From Robiginitalea sp. (lineage in GTDB: Bacteria > Bacteroidota > Bacteroidia > Flavobacteriales > Flavobacteriaceae): 64,000 bases of DNA. This document shows, piece by piece, positions 28,115-37,616 of the stretch. The stretch lies in the NCBI GenBank assembly GCA_024642005.1, contig JAHECA010000002.1, positions 2,756-66,755 on the forward strand. Direction: 5' to 3'. The first letter of the stretch is position 1; each line of letters starts with the position of its first letter. The notes under the pieces were generated by a model. That model was not told the origin of the DNA. It saw only the letters and a program-made list of their open reading frames with translations, and made no database searches. The position numbers were made by a program, and so were the translations under genes.

Positions 28115-28903
28115 ATGAACGAAGCCCCCATTGGGATATTCGACTCCGGAGTGGGCGGCCTGACCGTCTGGCACGAAATCGTACAGCTCTTGCCGGCAGA
28201 AGATACGCTCTATCTGGCCGACAGTGCCCATGCCCCATATGGGGAACGGCCTGCCGAAGAGATTCGAGCCCTGAGCCGAAAGAATACGGAATGGCTTCTG
28301 GAGCGGGGCAGCAAGATTATCGTTGTGGCCTGCAATACGGCAACTACCAATGCCATTGCCCAATTGAGGCGCGAATACCAGGTCCCTTTTGTCGGTATAG
28401 AACCGGCCATAAAGCCAGCCGCCCTGAACTCCCGCTCAGGCCGGGTGGGGGTGTTGGCCACCCGCGGAACTCTGGCCAGCGACCTGTTTGCGGAAACTTC
28501 CAAAGCCTATGCCGCGGGCATCCGTATTCTGGAACAGGAAGGGGTGGGGCTGGTGCGCCTTATTGAATCAGGGAATCTAGAAGACCCGGAACTCGCCGGC
28601 CGCCTGGAGACGCTGCTTGCGCCCATGCTGGAGGCCGGCATTGACCAGTTGGTGCTGGGGTGTACCCATTACCCGTTTTTGATACCTGTCCTGCGCACTT
28701 TGCTGCCCGAACAGGTGAAGATTGTCGATTGCGGCCTGCCGGTGGCCCGGCAGACTCAGGCTGTACTGGCGGCAAAAGGGTGGCTGCGCGACGCGGCTCA
28801 CAAGGGCAGTCACCAGTTGTTCACCAATGGTGATCCGGAGGTGATGGGCCGGTTACTGGAGCTGTTGGGGCATAGCGAACAGGCCCGCTTTGCCCCGTTT
28901 TAA
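28115..28903 (+). CDS. murI: Glutamate racemase
   Basis: PIGIFDSGVGGLTVWHEI, VVACNTATTNAI, LGCTHYPFLIPVL. Confidence 0.96.
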   Translation: MNEAPIGIFDSGVGGLTVWHEIVQLLPAEDTLYLADSAHAPYGERPAEEIRALSRKNTEWLLERGSKIIVVACNTATTNAIAQLRREYQVPFVGIEPAIKPAALNSRSGRVGVLATRGTLASDLFAETSKAYAAGIRILEQEGVGLVRLIESGNLEDPELAGRLETLLAPMLEAGIDQLVLGCTHYPFLIPVLRTLLPEQVKIVDCGLPVARQTQAVLAAKGWLRDAAHKGSHQLFTNGDPEVMGRLLELLGHSEQARFAPF

Positions 28904-29397
28904 CACCGGTTGCGGAAGGTCAGAAAAGTAAAGGAAAAGGCGTGTCTGTCATCGGCCGGATGGTCTTCTGAGGCAATCTGCTCCCAGCAGGCCGGATTCA
29001 TATCAGGAAAGTAGGTGTCGGCTTCAAACCGGCCATGCACCCGGGTAAGCTCGATGCCCGTGGCATGCGGCAAGGCCTGCCTGTAAATTTCCCCACCCCC
29101 GATTACATAAACGCGGTCGCGGTCGGCCACCGCTTCAAGAGCCTCTTCCAGGCTGTATACCACCTGGCAGGAAGGATGGTCTACACGGTAGGTTCGGTCG
29201 CGGGTAATGATGATATGGAGCCGGTTGGGCAGGGGCTTCGGGAAGGTCTCAAAGGTTTTGCGGCCCATTACGATCGGGTGGCCGGAAGTCTGCTGTTTGA
29301 AGTGCCTGAAATCGTCGGGCAGGTGCCAGGGCAGCTCCCCTTCGCGCCCCAATTCGTTGCCGTCCCCGGCAGCCGCAATGAGGATGACCTCCCTCAT
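28900..29397 (-). CDS. folA: Dihydrofolate reductase
   Basis: MREVILIAAAGDGNELGREGELPWHLPDDFRHFKQQTSGHPIVMGRKTFETFPKPLPNR; internal start at 29397. Confidence 0.95.
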   Translation of the reverse strand: MREVILIAAAGDGNELGREGELPWHLPDDFRHFKQQTSGHPIVMGRKTFETFPKPLPNRLHIIITRDRTYRVDHPSCQVVYSLEEALEAVADRDRVYVIGGGEIYRQALPHATGIELTRVHGRFEADTYFPDMNPACWEQIASEDHPADDRHAFSFTFLTFRNRC

Positions 29398-29789
29398 GGG
29401 CCGGTCTCTTTTTTTTTGCCAGGCTCGGGCAGGGCCGCTTCGGCTTCTACTTCGGCTTCCAGTTTTTTGATGCGTTCCTGCTGCAGGCGCAATAGTTTTT
29501 CCCGCTGTTCCCGTTCCCAGGCGGGCCCCATAAAGCGGTCGGTGATGTAGACGTTTACCACGTGGAGGGCCAGCAGGAAGGCCCACGCGCCCAGTACCCA
29601 GAGGTACCAGTTGTACTCGGCCCGATATTTCAGGATCTTGTTCAGGGTAACCAGGAACACGGCCCCGACCAGGAAGGCCGAAAAGTGGCGGAAAAGCCTT
29701 TTTTTCTTGCGGATGCGATGCTGGGCGTATTCCAGCTGGGCATGTTGTTCCGCGTTGAGCAGGGGGTCCTTCTTTTTCTTGAAAAACAT
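29394..29789 (-). CDS. 2TM domain-containing protein
   Basis: RIRKKKRLFRHFSAFLVGAVFLVTLNKIL...WVLGAWAFLLALHVVNVYI...WEREQ. Confidence 0.85.
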   Translation of the reverse strand: MFFKKKKDPLLNAEQHAQLEYAQHRIRKKKRLFRHFSAFLVGAVFLVTLNKILKYRAEYNWYLWVLGAWAFLLALHVVNVYITDRFMGPAWEREQREKLLRLQQERIKKLEAEVEAEAALPEPGKKKETGP

Positions 29790-29797
29790 CTGAATAC

Positions 29798-29819
29798 CTA
29801 TCTTTACTAACAAAGATAG
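29798..29819. promoter_or_regulatory. Symmetric divergent promoter region CTATCTTT-actaac-AAAGATAG
   Basis: Perfect 8-bp inverted repeat between the divergent 2TM and aminotransferase genes. Confidence 0.55.
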
Positions 29820-29837
29820 CGAATTCAAAGCCTCCCG

Positions 29838-30938
29838 ATGAAGCCGATTTCCTCCTTCCGCAACCATTTTCCGCTCCTGACCCAAAGCACCTACCTGAAT
29901 ACGGCAGCCTGGGGGCTGCTGCACGAAGACCTGCTCGAATGGCGGCAGGAACAGGACCTCGATTACCTGGTGGGCGGCAGCGACTATAAAATAGAAAGCC
30001 TGGCCTTGCTCGATCAGACCCGGGAGCGCCTGGGAGCCTGCTTCGGCTGCCCGGGACAGCGCATTGCCCTGGTACCCAATTTTTCGCTCGGACTCAACCT
30101 GCTGCTCGAGGGGCTGCCGCGCCATCAAAAAGTGGTGTTGCTCGAAGGCGATTACCCCTCTGTGAACTGGCCTTTTGAGAGCCGGGGTTACCCGTTGCGC
30201 TATGCCAAACTCGGGGCAGGGGTAGAAGAAGAACTGCGGGGACTCATACGGGAGTGGGGGGCAGAGGTACTTGCCCTGAGCCTGGTGCAGTGGGTGAATG
30301 GCCTGCTGATTACCCCCGCTTTTTTAAAGGAGTTGAAGCAGGAATTCCCCGATCTGCTCATCATGGCCGACGGCACACAGTTTTTGGGTGCCTTCACCCA
30401 CGATTTCGATGCCGGGGGCATCGATATTTTAGGCGCCAGCGGTTACAAATGGCTGCTTGGCGGCAATGGCAACGGGTTTGTGATGCACAGCCAGCTCGCT
30501 GAAGCCCGCATCGACCTGCGGTCTTCCGGCTTCAATGCCAGCGGGGGCGACCTCGCTGCCCGCGACCGCATTTCCTTCGCCCGCCGCCTGGAGCCGGGCC
30601 ACCTCGACACCCTGAATTTCGGCAGCCTGCATTTTTCGCTCGGACTGCTGCAAGACCTGGGCCTGGACCGGGTCGAAACCTATAACCGGGAGCTGGTTTC
30701 GAAGGTGAGGGCCACCTTTGCAGAACTCGGCATCCTGGACCCGGAGTTGGAGCAGCGCGAGGCGCACGGCACAATTTTCAACATTCCCGACCCCGGGGGG
30801 CTCTACAAGCACCTGCGCCAAAACGATGTGGTTTGCTCCCGGCGGGGCCAGGGCATTCGTTTTGGCTTCCACTGCTACAATTCGGAGGCCGACCTTGGCC
30901 GGCTCGCAGACTTGATACGGAATTACCGCCCTTCTTGA
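29838..30938 (+). CDS. Aminotransferase class V-fold PLP enzyme
   Basis: YLNTAAWGLL, DGTQFLGAFTHDFDAGGIDILGASGYKWLLGGNGNGF (PLP lysine). Confidence 0.9.
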   Translation: MKPISSFRNHFPLLTQSTYLNTAAWGLLHEDLLEWRQEQDLDYLVGGSDYKIESLALLDQTRERLGACFGCPGQRIALVPNFSLGLNLLLEGLPRHQKVVLLEGDYPSVNWPFESRGYPLRYAKLGAGVEEELRGLIREWGAEVLALSLVQWVNGLLITPAFLKELKQEFPDLLIMADGTQFLGAFTHDFDAGGIDILGASGYKWLLGGNGNGFVMHSQLAEARIDLRSSGFNASGGDLAARDRISFARRLEPGHLDTLNFGSLHFSLGLLQDLGLDRVETYNRELVSKVRATFAELGILDPELEQREAHGTIFNIPDPGGLYKHLRQNDVVCSRRGQGIRFGFHCYNSEADLGRLADLIRNYRPS

Positions 30939-31098
30939 GAAGCTGGCAATGCTGCCTCCTGCTTTTTATCAAGTTGGGGGGTTTGTAATTTCATTTTTAC
31001 GAAATTCATAATTCTTAGTTAACCAATTGTCTATTAGGTTTTTTGTGCGTTGCTTTGCGGCGTGAAACCTGAATTAAATTCACCGAAAATTAAAAATC

Positions 31099-31395
31099 AT
31101 GGCGATTAAAAAACAGTACCTGAAATCTAAGCCCGTATGCAAGGTAACCTTTACCGTACCTGCCGATGAAGCCAAAAAAGTGGCCGTTGTTGGGGATTTC
31201 AACAACTGGAACCCGAAGGGCAGCCTGCTCAAAAAGCTTAAGAATGGCACCTTCAAAGGCACATTTGACCTGCCGGCCGAACAGGCCTATGAATTCCGCT
31301 ACCTGGTAGACGGAAGTTATGTGAACGACGAAGCAGCCGACCGCTATCAGTGGAACGAGTTCGCCGGAGCTGAAAATGCTGTACTCGAGTTGTAA
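31099..31395 (+). CDS. Stand-alone isoamylase early-set / CBM48-like protein
   Basis: 98 aa; CKVTFTVPADEAKKVAVVGDFNNWNPKGSLLKKLKNGTFKGTFDLP...YEFRYLVDG. Confidence 0.9.
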   Translation: MAIKKQYLKSKPVCKVTFTVPADEAKKVAVVGDFNNWNPKGSLLKKLKNGTFKGTFDLPAEQAYEFRYLVDGSYVNDEAADRYQWNEFAGAENAVLEL

Positions 31396-31423
31396 GAAAA
31401 CAAACGATACAAATTGCAAAGCG

Positions 31424-31453
31424 AAAAAGGCCTGCCGTGTGCAGGCCTTTTTA
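31424..31453. terminator. Terminator between CBM48 gene and thyA (convergent)
   Basis: AAAAAGGCCTGC-cgtgt-GCAGGCCTTTTT, near-symmetric and probably bidirectional. Confidence 0.85.
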
Positions 31454-31478
31454 TTTGCCACAGGCCCTGCTGAGCGGC

Positions 31479-32303
31479 CTAAACCGCCACGGCCCCCTTG
31501 ATATGCGGGTGCGGGTGGTAGTCTTCAAGGGTGAAGTCTTCGAAGCGGAACGCAAACAGGTCGGATACCTCCGGGTTGAGTTTCATGCGGGGCAGGGGTC
31601 GCAGCTCCCGGCTCAGTTGCAGCCTGATCTGCTCCATGTGGTTGTTGTAGATATGGGCGTCGCCGAAGGTGTGGACGAATTCTCCGGGCTGCAACCCGCA
31701 AACCTGAGCGATCATCAGGGTGAGCAGGGCGTAGGAGGCGATGTTGAACGGCACCCCAAGAAAAATGTCGGCCGAGCGCTGGTAGAGCTGGCAGGAAAGC
31801 CGCCCGTCGGCCACGTAAAACTGAAAAAAGGCATGGCAGGGGGGCAGGGCCGCCTTGCCTTCGGCGACGTTCCGGGCAAACGACTTGGACGTGTCGGGCA
31901 GTACCGAGGGGTTCCAGGCTGCCACCAGCATGCGCCGGCTGTCGGGGTTGTTGCGGATGGTGTCCACCACCTCGCTGATCTGGTCGAGATGCTCGTTGTT
32001 CCAGTTGCGCCACTGCTGCCCGTACACCGGGCCCAGCTCGCCGTTTTCGTCGGCCCATTCGTTCCAGATACGCACCCCGTGCTCCTGCAGGTAGCCGATA
32101 TTGGTATCGCCCCTGAGGAACCAGAGCAATTCGTAGATAACCGACTTCAGGTGGATTTTCTTTGTCGTGACCAGGGGGAATCCCTCAGCCAGGTCGAACC
32201 GCATCTGGTATCCAAAAACGCTCAGGGTTCCCGTGCCGGTGCGGTCGGCTTTGGCCTGTCCGTTTTCAAGCACGTGTCTCAGCAGGTCGTGGTATTGTTT
32301 CAT
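31479..32303 (-). CDS. thyA: Thymidylate synthase
   Basis: [56 protein letters not shown]. Confidence 0.97.
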   Translation of the reverse strand: MKQYHDLLRHVLENGQAKADRTGTGTLSVFGYQMRFDLAEGFPLVTTKKIHLKSVIYELLWFLRGDTNIGYLQEHGVRIWNEWADENGELGPVYGQQWRNWNNEHLDQISEVVDTIRNNPDSRRMLVAAWNPSVLPDTSKSFARNVAEGKAALPPCHAFFQFYVADGRLSCQLYQRSADIFLGVPFNIASYALLTLMIAQVCGLQPGEFVHTFGDAHIYNNHMEQIRLQLSRELRPLPRMKLNPEVSDLFAFRFEDFTLEDYHPHPHIKGAVAV

Positions 32304-32404
32304 GAGGTTGCGGGTTAGGAAAGGCCTCCTTGTTGGCCGGGCTTAAAAATACGGATTCGACCCGGTTCAGCCGGCCGGGATGCCCGGCTTTTTTCCACAG
32401 CTTA

Positions 32405-33829
32405 TCAACCCAGGATCATCCCGGCGATGGTAGCCGAGAGGAGGGAGGCCAGGGTGCCCCCCAGTACGGCCCGCATGCCAAATTCCGACAGGGTGCGGCG
32501 CTGGCCCGGGGCAAGGGAGCCGATGCCCCCGATCTGGATGCCAATAGAGGCAAAATTGGCAAAGCCGCATAGCATGTAGGTGGCCATGATCACCGATTTC
32601 TGGTAGGCCAGGTGGGGCGCCTGCGCAGCGTCTTTGAGCTCTGCCAGTTGGATGTAGCCCACAAATTCGGAAGCTGCCAGCTTGATCCCCAGCAACTGTC
32701 CCATTTGCATGATATCGGCTCCGTCTACCCCGATAAGCCACATCAGGGGGGCGAAAACGGCCCCGAGCACGGCTTCGAGCGAGAGTTTTTCGTAAGGGGT
32801 GTGGGCAGCGATTACCTCGTTCAAAGCGGTGAGGCCACCGACCCACTCCAGGATGCCGTTGATCATGGCGATAAAGGCTACGAACACCAACAGCATGGCG
32901 CCCACGTTCACGGCCAGTTTCAGGCCCTCCGTAGTGCCATTGGCAATGGCGTCCAGCAGGTTGCTGCCAATTTTATCGGTGCTGATGCGTATTTCGGTGT
33001 CGATGGGTTCGGTTTGCGGATAGAGCATTTTGGAAACCACTATGGCCCCCGGGGCCGCCATAACCGAGGCGGCGATAAGGTGGCGTGCAAATTCCAGGCG
33101 CAATTCAGGGTCGTTCCCGCCCAAAAAGCCGATGTAGGCCGCCAGTACGCCCCCGGCCACCGTGGCCATACCGCCAACCATGACCAGCAGCATTTCAGAG
33201 CGGTTCATTTTTTCGAGATAGGCCTTGATCAGCAGGGGTGCCTCGGTCTGCCCCAGGAAGATATTGCCGGCGACGCTAAGGCTCTCGGGTCCTGAAATGC
33301 CGAGGGAGCGGGTGAGGAGCCAGGCCAGGCCGCGCACGATTTTCTGGATAATCCCCAGGTAGTAAAGCACCGAGGTCAGGGCCGAAAAGAAGATGATGGT
33401 GGGCAGAATCTGGAAGGCGAATACATAGCCGATGTTGGCGTTTTCGAGGTCCATCAGGCTGCCGAACAGAAAGGTGCTCCCGGCTGCGGTAAACTCCAGC
33501 ACCCCGTTGAAAAAGCGCCCCAGCTGGTTAAAGACCCATTGTACGGCAGGCACCTTCAGTACCCCTATGGCCAGGACCAACTGCAACCCGAGGCCAATGC
33601 CAGTAGTCTTCCAATTGATGCGCTTTCGGTTGTTGCTGAACAGGTAGGCGAGTAGCAGCAGCACAGCCATGCCAAGGGCACCACGCCCCAGGGATACCAG
33701 TCCGAAGCCGCTATTAGGGGCGATTGCTTCCCCCCCGGTTTGCTGCGCGCCCAGGCTTAAGGGCAAGAGCAGCAGCAGGCCTGTGCAGGCGAGGGAAAGG
33801 AGGATGGGGATTGACGACCGCGCCCTCAA
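32405..33829 (-). CDS. NupC/CNT-family nucleoside transporter
   Basis: 474 aa; SVAGNIFLGQTEAPLLIKAYL, GGMATVAGGVLAAYIGFLG, GFANFASIGIQIGGIG. TTG start assigned; the true start is uncertain. Confidence 0.92.
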   Translation of the reverse strand: MRARSSIPILLSLACTGLLLLLPLSLGAQQTGGEAIAPNSGFGLVSLGRGALGMAVLLLLAYLFSNNRKRINWKTTGIGLGLQLVLAIGVLKVPAVQWVFNQLGRFFNGVLEFTAAGSTFLFGSLMDLENANIGYVFAFQILPTIIFFSALTSVLYYLGIIQKIVRGLAWLLTRSLGISGPESLSVAGNIFLGQTEAPLLIKAYLEKMNRSEMLLVMVGGMATVAGGVLAAYIGFLGGNDPELRLEFARHLIAASVMAAPGAIVVSKMLYPQTEPIDTEIRISTDKIGSNLLDAIANGTTEGLKLAVNVGAMLLVFVAFIAMINGILEWVGGLTALNEVIAAHTPYEKLSLEAVLGAVFAPLMWLIGVDGADIMQMGQLLGIKLAASEFVGYIQLAELKDAAQAPHLAYQKSVIMATYMLCGFANFASIGIQIGGIGSLAPGQRRTLSEFGMRAVLGGTLASLLSATIAGMILG

Positions 33830-33830
33830 G

Positions 33831-34466
33831 TTATTTGGCTCGTTTGGAAATTTCGTCCCTGATCTTGGCGGCTTTTTCGTAGTCTTCGCTGGCTACGGCC
33901 TTTTCGAGTTCCTGGTTGAGTTCTTCAAGGCTGAATTCGCGGTAGGGTGCGGCTGCCCCCGGGTCGATCTCGACCGTTTCGCTTTCCTGCAAAATCTCAT
34001 CAACCACAATGCTGCTTTCATCTGAGTCTTCCTTCTCACTATCCTTGGAAGAGAACTTCAGGTATATGCCGGCCTTGTCGAGAATGGTCTTGTAGGTGAA
34101 AATCGGGGCGTTAAAGCGCAGGGCCAGGGCAATGGCGTCGCTGGTGCGCGCATCGATAATCTCCTCGATTTTATCGCGCTCGCAGATAATGCTCGAATAG
34201 AAGACCCCGTCTACCAGTTTGTGGATGATTACCTGTTTGATCACGATGTCGAAGCGGTCGGCAAAGTTTTTGAACAGGTCGTGGGTGAGGGGGCGGGGCG
34301 GTTTGATTTCCTTTTCCAGGGCAATGGCGATAGACTGCGCCTCAAATGCTCCGATTACGATAGGGAGTTTCCGGTCTCCGTCCACCTCATTCAGGATAAG
34401 CGCATAGGCCCCATTCTGGGTCTGGCTGTAGGATATGCCCTTTATTTTAAGTCGTACCAGGCTCAT
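33831..34466 (-). CDS. Bifunctional nuclease (BFN/DUF151) domain protein with C-terminal UVR-like motif
   Basis: GAYALILNEVDGDRKLPIVIGAFEAQSIAIALE; C-term LNQELEKAVASEDYEKAAKIRDEI. Confidence 0.9.
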   Translation of the reverse strand: MSLVRLKIKGISYSQTQNGAYALILNEVDGDRKLPIVIGAFEAQSIAIALEKEIKPPRPLTHDLFKNFADRFDIVIKQVIIHKLVDGVFYSSIICERDKIEEIIDARTSDAIALALRFNAPIFTYKTILDKAGIYLKFSSKDSEKEDSDESSIVVDEILQESETVEIDPGAAAPYREFSLEELNQELEKAVASEDYEKAAKIRDEISKRAK

Positions 34467-34552
34467 AGTCAATTTGAAACCAAATCAGGGCTACCGGGCT
34501 CCGGGGGGAACGAGGCCTTGAACCGCCGTGCAAAGGTACAAATTAACAAAAA

Positions 34553-35521
34553 TTAGGCGTTTTCGGCTTTAAATTGCTTTAATTTTTCGATGAGTTCGGG
34601 CACAACCTGGAAGGCGTCTCCCACCACTCCATAGTCGGCTGCTTTGAAGAAGGGCGCCTCCGGATCGTTGTTGATGACCAGCTTCACCTTTGAGGCGTTT
34701 ACCCCGGCCAGGTGCTGGATGGCCCCTGAGATGCCGATGGCTATATACAGGTTGCTGGCAACCGGGCGCCCGGTTTGGCCTACGTGTTCGCTGTGGGGCC
34801 TCCACCCCATATCGGAAACCGGCTTGGAACAGGCAGTGGCAGCCCCCAACACCTGGGCGAGCTCTTCGATCATGCCCCAGTTTTCAGGCCCTTTCAGCCC
34901 CCTGCCGCCGGAGACCACGATGTCTGCATCGGCGATGGAGATTTTATCGGTGGCCTTGTCGGTGGCCGTTACCTTGGCCCGGAAATCGGAATCCGGAAGC
35001 TGAGGGGCAAACGGACTGGCTGTGGCTGCCCCGGTGCTTTCCTCAAGGCCGTAAGCGTTGTTCGACAGGCCGATAATGGCCAGGGACCCGTCGACCTGGG
35101 TATGTGCGAAGCCTTTGTTGCTGAAGACGGTGCGTTTGACCACCAGGGGCTCGGTGCTGTCGGGCAGGGCCACCACGTTGGGGGCATACCCGGCCTTGAG
35201 TTTGCCGGCCAGCAAGGGGGCCATAAAACGGGCATCGGCGCTGGAACTCACCACAATCACCTTCGCTCTGTTGCTTTCGGCTGCCTGTTGCAGGGCCGTG
35301 GCCAGGGCACGGGGGTTGAAGCTTTCCAGGCGCGCGTCGGTCAGCTGCAGCACTTTGGCGATGCCGTGTTGGCCCAGAACGGCCGTATTTTCGGCATTTA
35401 CGGCAAGGGCGACGGCCTCGGTGCCCATTTGCCGGGCCAGGGCGCTGGCATAGCTGGCTACTTCGAGGGCGCTTTTCTTGAATTTCCCTTTTTCAGATTC
35501 GGTATAGACGAGTACAGACAT
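34553..35521 (-). CDS. etfA: Electron transfer flavoprotein subunit alpha
   Basis: VVSGGRGLKGPENWGMIEELAQVLGAATACSKPVSDMGWRPHSEHVGQTGRPVASNLYIAIGISGAIQHLAG. Confidence 0.96.
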   Translation of the reverse strand: MSVLVYTESEKGKFKKSALEVASYASALARQMGTEAVALAVNAENTAVLGQHGIAKVLQLTDARLESFNPRALATALQQAAESNRAKVIVVSSSADARFMAPLLAGKLKAGYAPNVVALPDSTEPLVVKRTVFSNKGFAHTQVDGSLAIIGLSNNAYGLEESTGAATASPFAPQLPDSDFRAKVTATDKATDKISIADADIVVSGGRGLKGPENWGMIEELAQVLGAATACSKPVSDMGWRPHSEHVGQTGRPVASNLYIAIGISGAIQHLAGVNASKVKLVINNDPEAPFFKAADYGVVGDAFQVVPELIEKLKQFKAENA

Positions 35522-35564
35522 GTGATTCTCTTTTTGGGTGGGTGTGCGGCAAGTGCTGCGGGGC

Positions 35565-36311
35565 TCAGATTACCTTGGCCTCTTTGTGCAACAGGTTTAT
35601 CAATTGGTCCAATTGGTCGGGGGCCACCAGCTTAACGGCCCCTTTGGGGGCGGGCTTGTCGAAGCGCTGGTCTTGAGTGCCGGGGTTGGCATCCACAGGG
35701 GGCACCACGTTGAGCTTTTTCTGCCGGGCCATCATGATGCCGCGCATGTTCGGGATGCGCAGGTCGCTTTCCTCGACCAGGCCCTTCTGCCCGCCGATAA
35801 CCAGGGGCAGGGTGGTTTCCAGGGTTTCTTTTCCGCCGTCGATCTCACGCATGCAAACGGCTTTGTTGCCGTCCACTTCCAGGCCGATACAGTTGTTCAC
35901 GAAGTTCATATCGAGCAGGGCTGCCATCATGCCCGGCACCATGCCGCCGTTGTAGTCGATAGACTCCCTCCCGGCAATTACCAGGTCGTAGCCCCCGTTC
36001 TTGACCACTTCGGCCAGTTGCCGGGCCACAAAAAGCCCGTCTGCAGGCTCAGCATCAATGCGGATGGCCTCGTCGGCCCCTATAGCCAGTGCCTTGCGCA
36101 TGGTGGGCTCAACGGAGGCACCTCCAACTGTGGCCACATGCAGGGCTGCGCCCTGTTTTTCTTTCAGCCACATGGCGCGCGTCAGGCCGTATTCGTCGTT
36201 GGGGTTGATCACAAATTGCACCCCCGTGGTGTCAAAGGCCGTATGGTCGGCGGTGAAGTTGATCTTCGACGTGGTATCCGGCACATTGCTGATACAGACT
36301 AATATTTTCAT
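35565..36311 (-). CDS. etfB: Electron transfer flavoprotein subunit beta
   Basis: MKILVCISNVPDTTSKINF, NPNDEYGLTRAMWLKE, VIAGRESIDYNGGMVPGMMAALL. Confidence 0.95.
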   Translation of the reverse strand: MKILVCISNVPDTTSKINFTADHTAFDTTGVQFVINPNDEYGLTRAMWLKEKQGAALHVATVGGASVEPTMRKALAIGADEAIRIDAEPADGLFVARQLAEVVKNGGYDLVIAGRESIDYNGGMVPGMMAALLDMNFVNNCIGLEVDGNKAVCMREIDGGKETLETTLPLVIGGQKGLVEESDLRIPNMRGIMMARQKKLNVVPPVDANPGTQDQRFDKPAPKGAVKLVAPDQLDQLINLLHKEAKVI

Positions 36312-36369
36312 AAGACCTTGGTTTAGGTGTGGAAAATGGCCGTAAAGATAGCCAAATATTTTCTAAAAT

Positions 36370-36385
36370 ACTATGCGTGCATAAT
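36370..36385. promoter_or_regulatory. Imperfect palindrome ACTATGCGTGCATAAT (candidate operator, copy 2)
   Basis: 14/16 identity to the perfect palindrome at 19232-19247; lies in the etfB/PDH-beta divergent intergenic region. Confidence 0.55.
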
Positions 36386-36491
36386 AAAAAAACCGCTTTT
36401 TTTGAGGTCCCGCAAACCGGTTATGAACGAACTTTTTCTATTTTTGTGCGCACTTAAATACGAACGCCACACCGGCAGAACCAAGCAGCCA

Positions 36492-37469
36492 ATGCGTACC
36501 ATACAGTTCAGAGAAGCCATTGCCGAAGCCATGTCGGAAGAGATGCGCCGTGACCAGTCCATTTACCTGATGGGCGAAGAAGTGGCCCAGTACAACGGGG
36601 CCTACAAGGCCTCCAAGGGTATGCTCGACGAGTTCGGGGCCAAGCGCGTGATAGACACCCCCATTTCGGAGCTCGGCTTTGCCGGGATTGCGGTCGGTTC
36701 GGCCATGATAGGCAACCGGCCCATCGTGGAGTTTATGACCTTTAACTTTTCGCTGGTGGGCATCGACCAGATTATCAACAACGCGGCCAAGATCCGTCAA
36801 ATGTCGGGCGGGCAGTTCAATTGCCCCATCGTGTTCCGCGGGCCCACGGCCTCTGCCGGCCAGCTGGCCGCCACGCACTCTCAGGCCTTTGAGAGCTGGT
36901 TTGCCAACTGCCCGGGCCTCAAGGTAGTGGTGCCCTCGAACCCCTACGACGCCAAGGGCCTGCTCAAATCGGCCATACGCGACAACGACCCCGTTATTTT
37001 CATGGAATCGGAACAGATGTACGGCGACAAGGGCGAGGTGCCCGAAGGGGAATACACCATCCCACTGGGGGTGGCCGAGATCAAGCGCGAAGGCACCGAC
37101 GTGACTATCGTCTCGTTCGGGAAAATCATCAAGGAGGCCTATGTGGCGGCCGACAAACTCGCCTCAGAAGGTATTTCCTGCGAGGTCATTGACCTGCGCA
37201 CCGTGCGGCCACTTGACATCGAGACCGTTTTGAAATCGGTCAAAAAAACGAACCGCCTGGTGGTGCTCGAAGAGGCCTGGCCTTTCGGCAACGTGGCAAC
37301 CGAAATCACCTATCAGGTGCAGCAACACGCCTTTGACTACCTCGACGCCCCGGTGGTGAAGCTCAACACGGCCGATACCCCTGCCCCGTATTCGCCGGTC
37401 CTGCTAGAGGCCTGGCTGCCCAACAGCGACGATGTGATCAAGGCTGTTAAGAAAGTGTTATATAAATAA
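36492..37469 (+). CDS. Pyruvate dehydrogenase complex E1 component beta subunit (alpha-ketoacid DH E1 beta)
   Basis: MRTIQFREAIAEAMSEEMRRDQSIYLMGEEVAQYNGAYKASKGML, transketolase pyrimidine-binding and C-terminal domains. Confidence 0.93.
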   Translation: MRTIQFREAIAEAMSEEMRRDQSIYLMGEEVAQYNGAYKASKGMLDEFGAKRVIDTPISELGFAGIAVGSAMIGNRPIVEFMTFNFSLVGIDQIINNAAKIRQMSGGQFNCPIVFRGPTASAGQLAATHSQAFESWFANCPGLKVVVPSNPYDAKGLLKSAIRDNDPVIFMESEQMYGDKGEVPEGEYTIPLGVAEIKREGTDVTIVSFGKIIKEAYVAADKLASEGISCEVIDLRTVRPLDIETVLKSVKKTNRLVVLEEAWPFGNVATEITYQVQQHAFDYLDAPVVKLNTADTPAPYSPVLLEAWLPNSDDVIKAVKKVLYK

Positions 37470-37496
37470 TCCGACTCGGGCGCGCACCGTAACTTT

Positions 37497-37532
37497 AGCT
37501 TCCCCGGCCCGTTTCCGGAGAGGCTTTTTTTA
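37497..37532 (+). terminator. Terminator-like hairpin plus T7 after the E1-beta gene
   Basis: AGCTTCCCCGG...CCGGAGAGGCTTTTTTT (imperfect stem). Confidence 0.55.
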
Positions 37533-37616
37533 TTTGAAGACTACCCTGCGATCCCCGATTGCCCCCCATGACAGTGAACCGACCTGTCGCGGGCACCTGG
37601 CCCTAACACCACCTGC

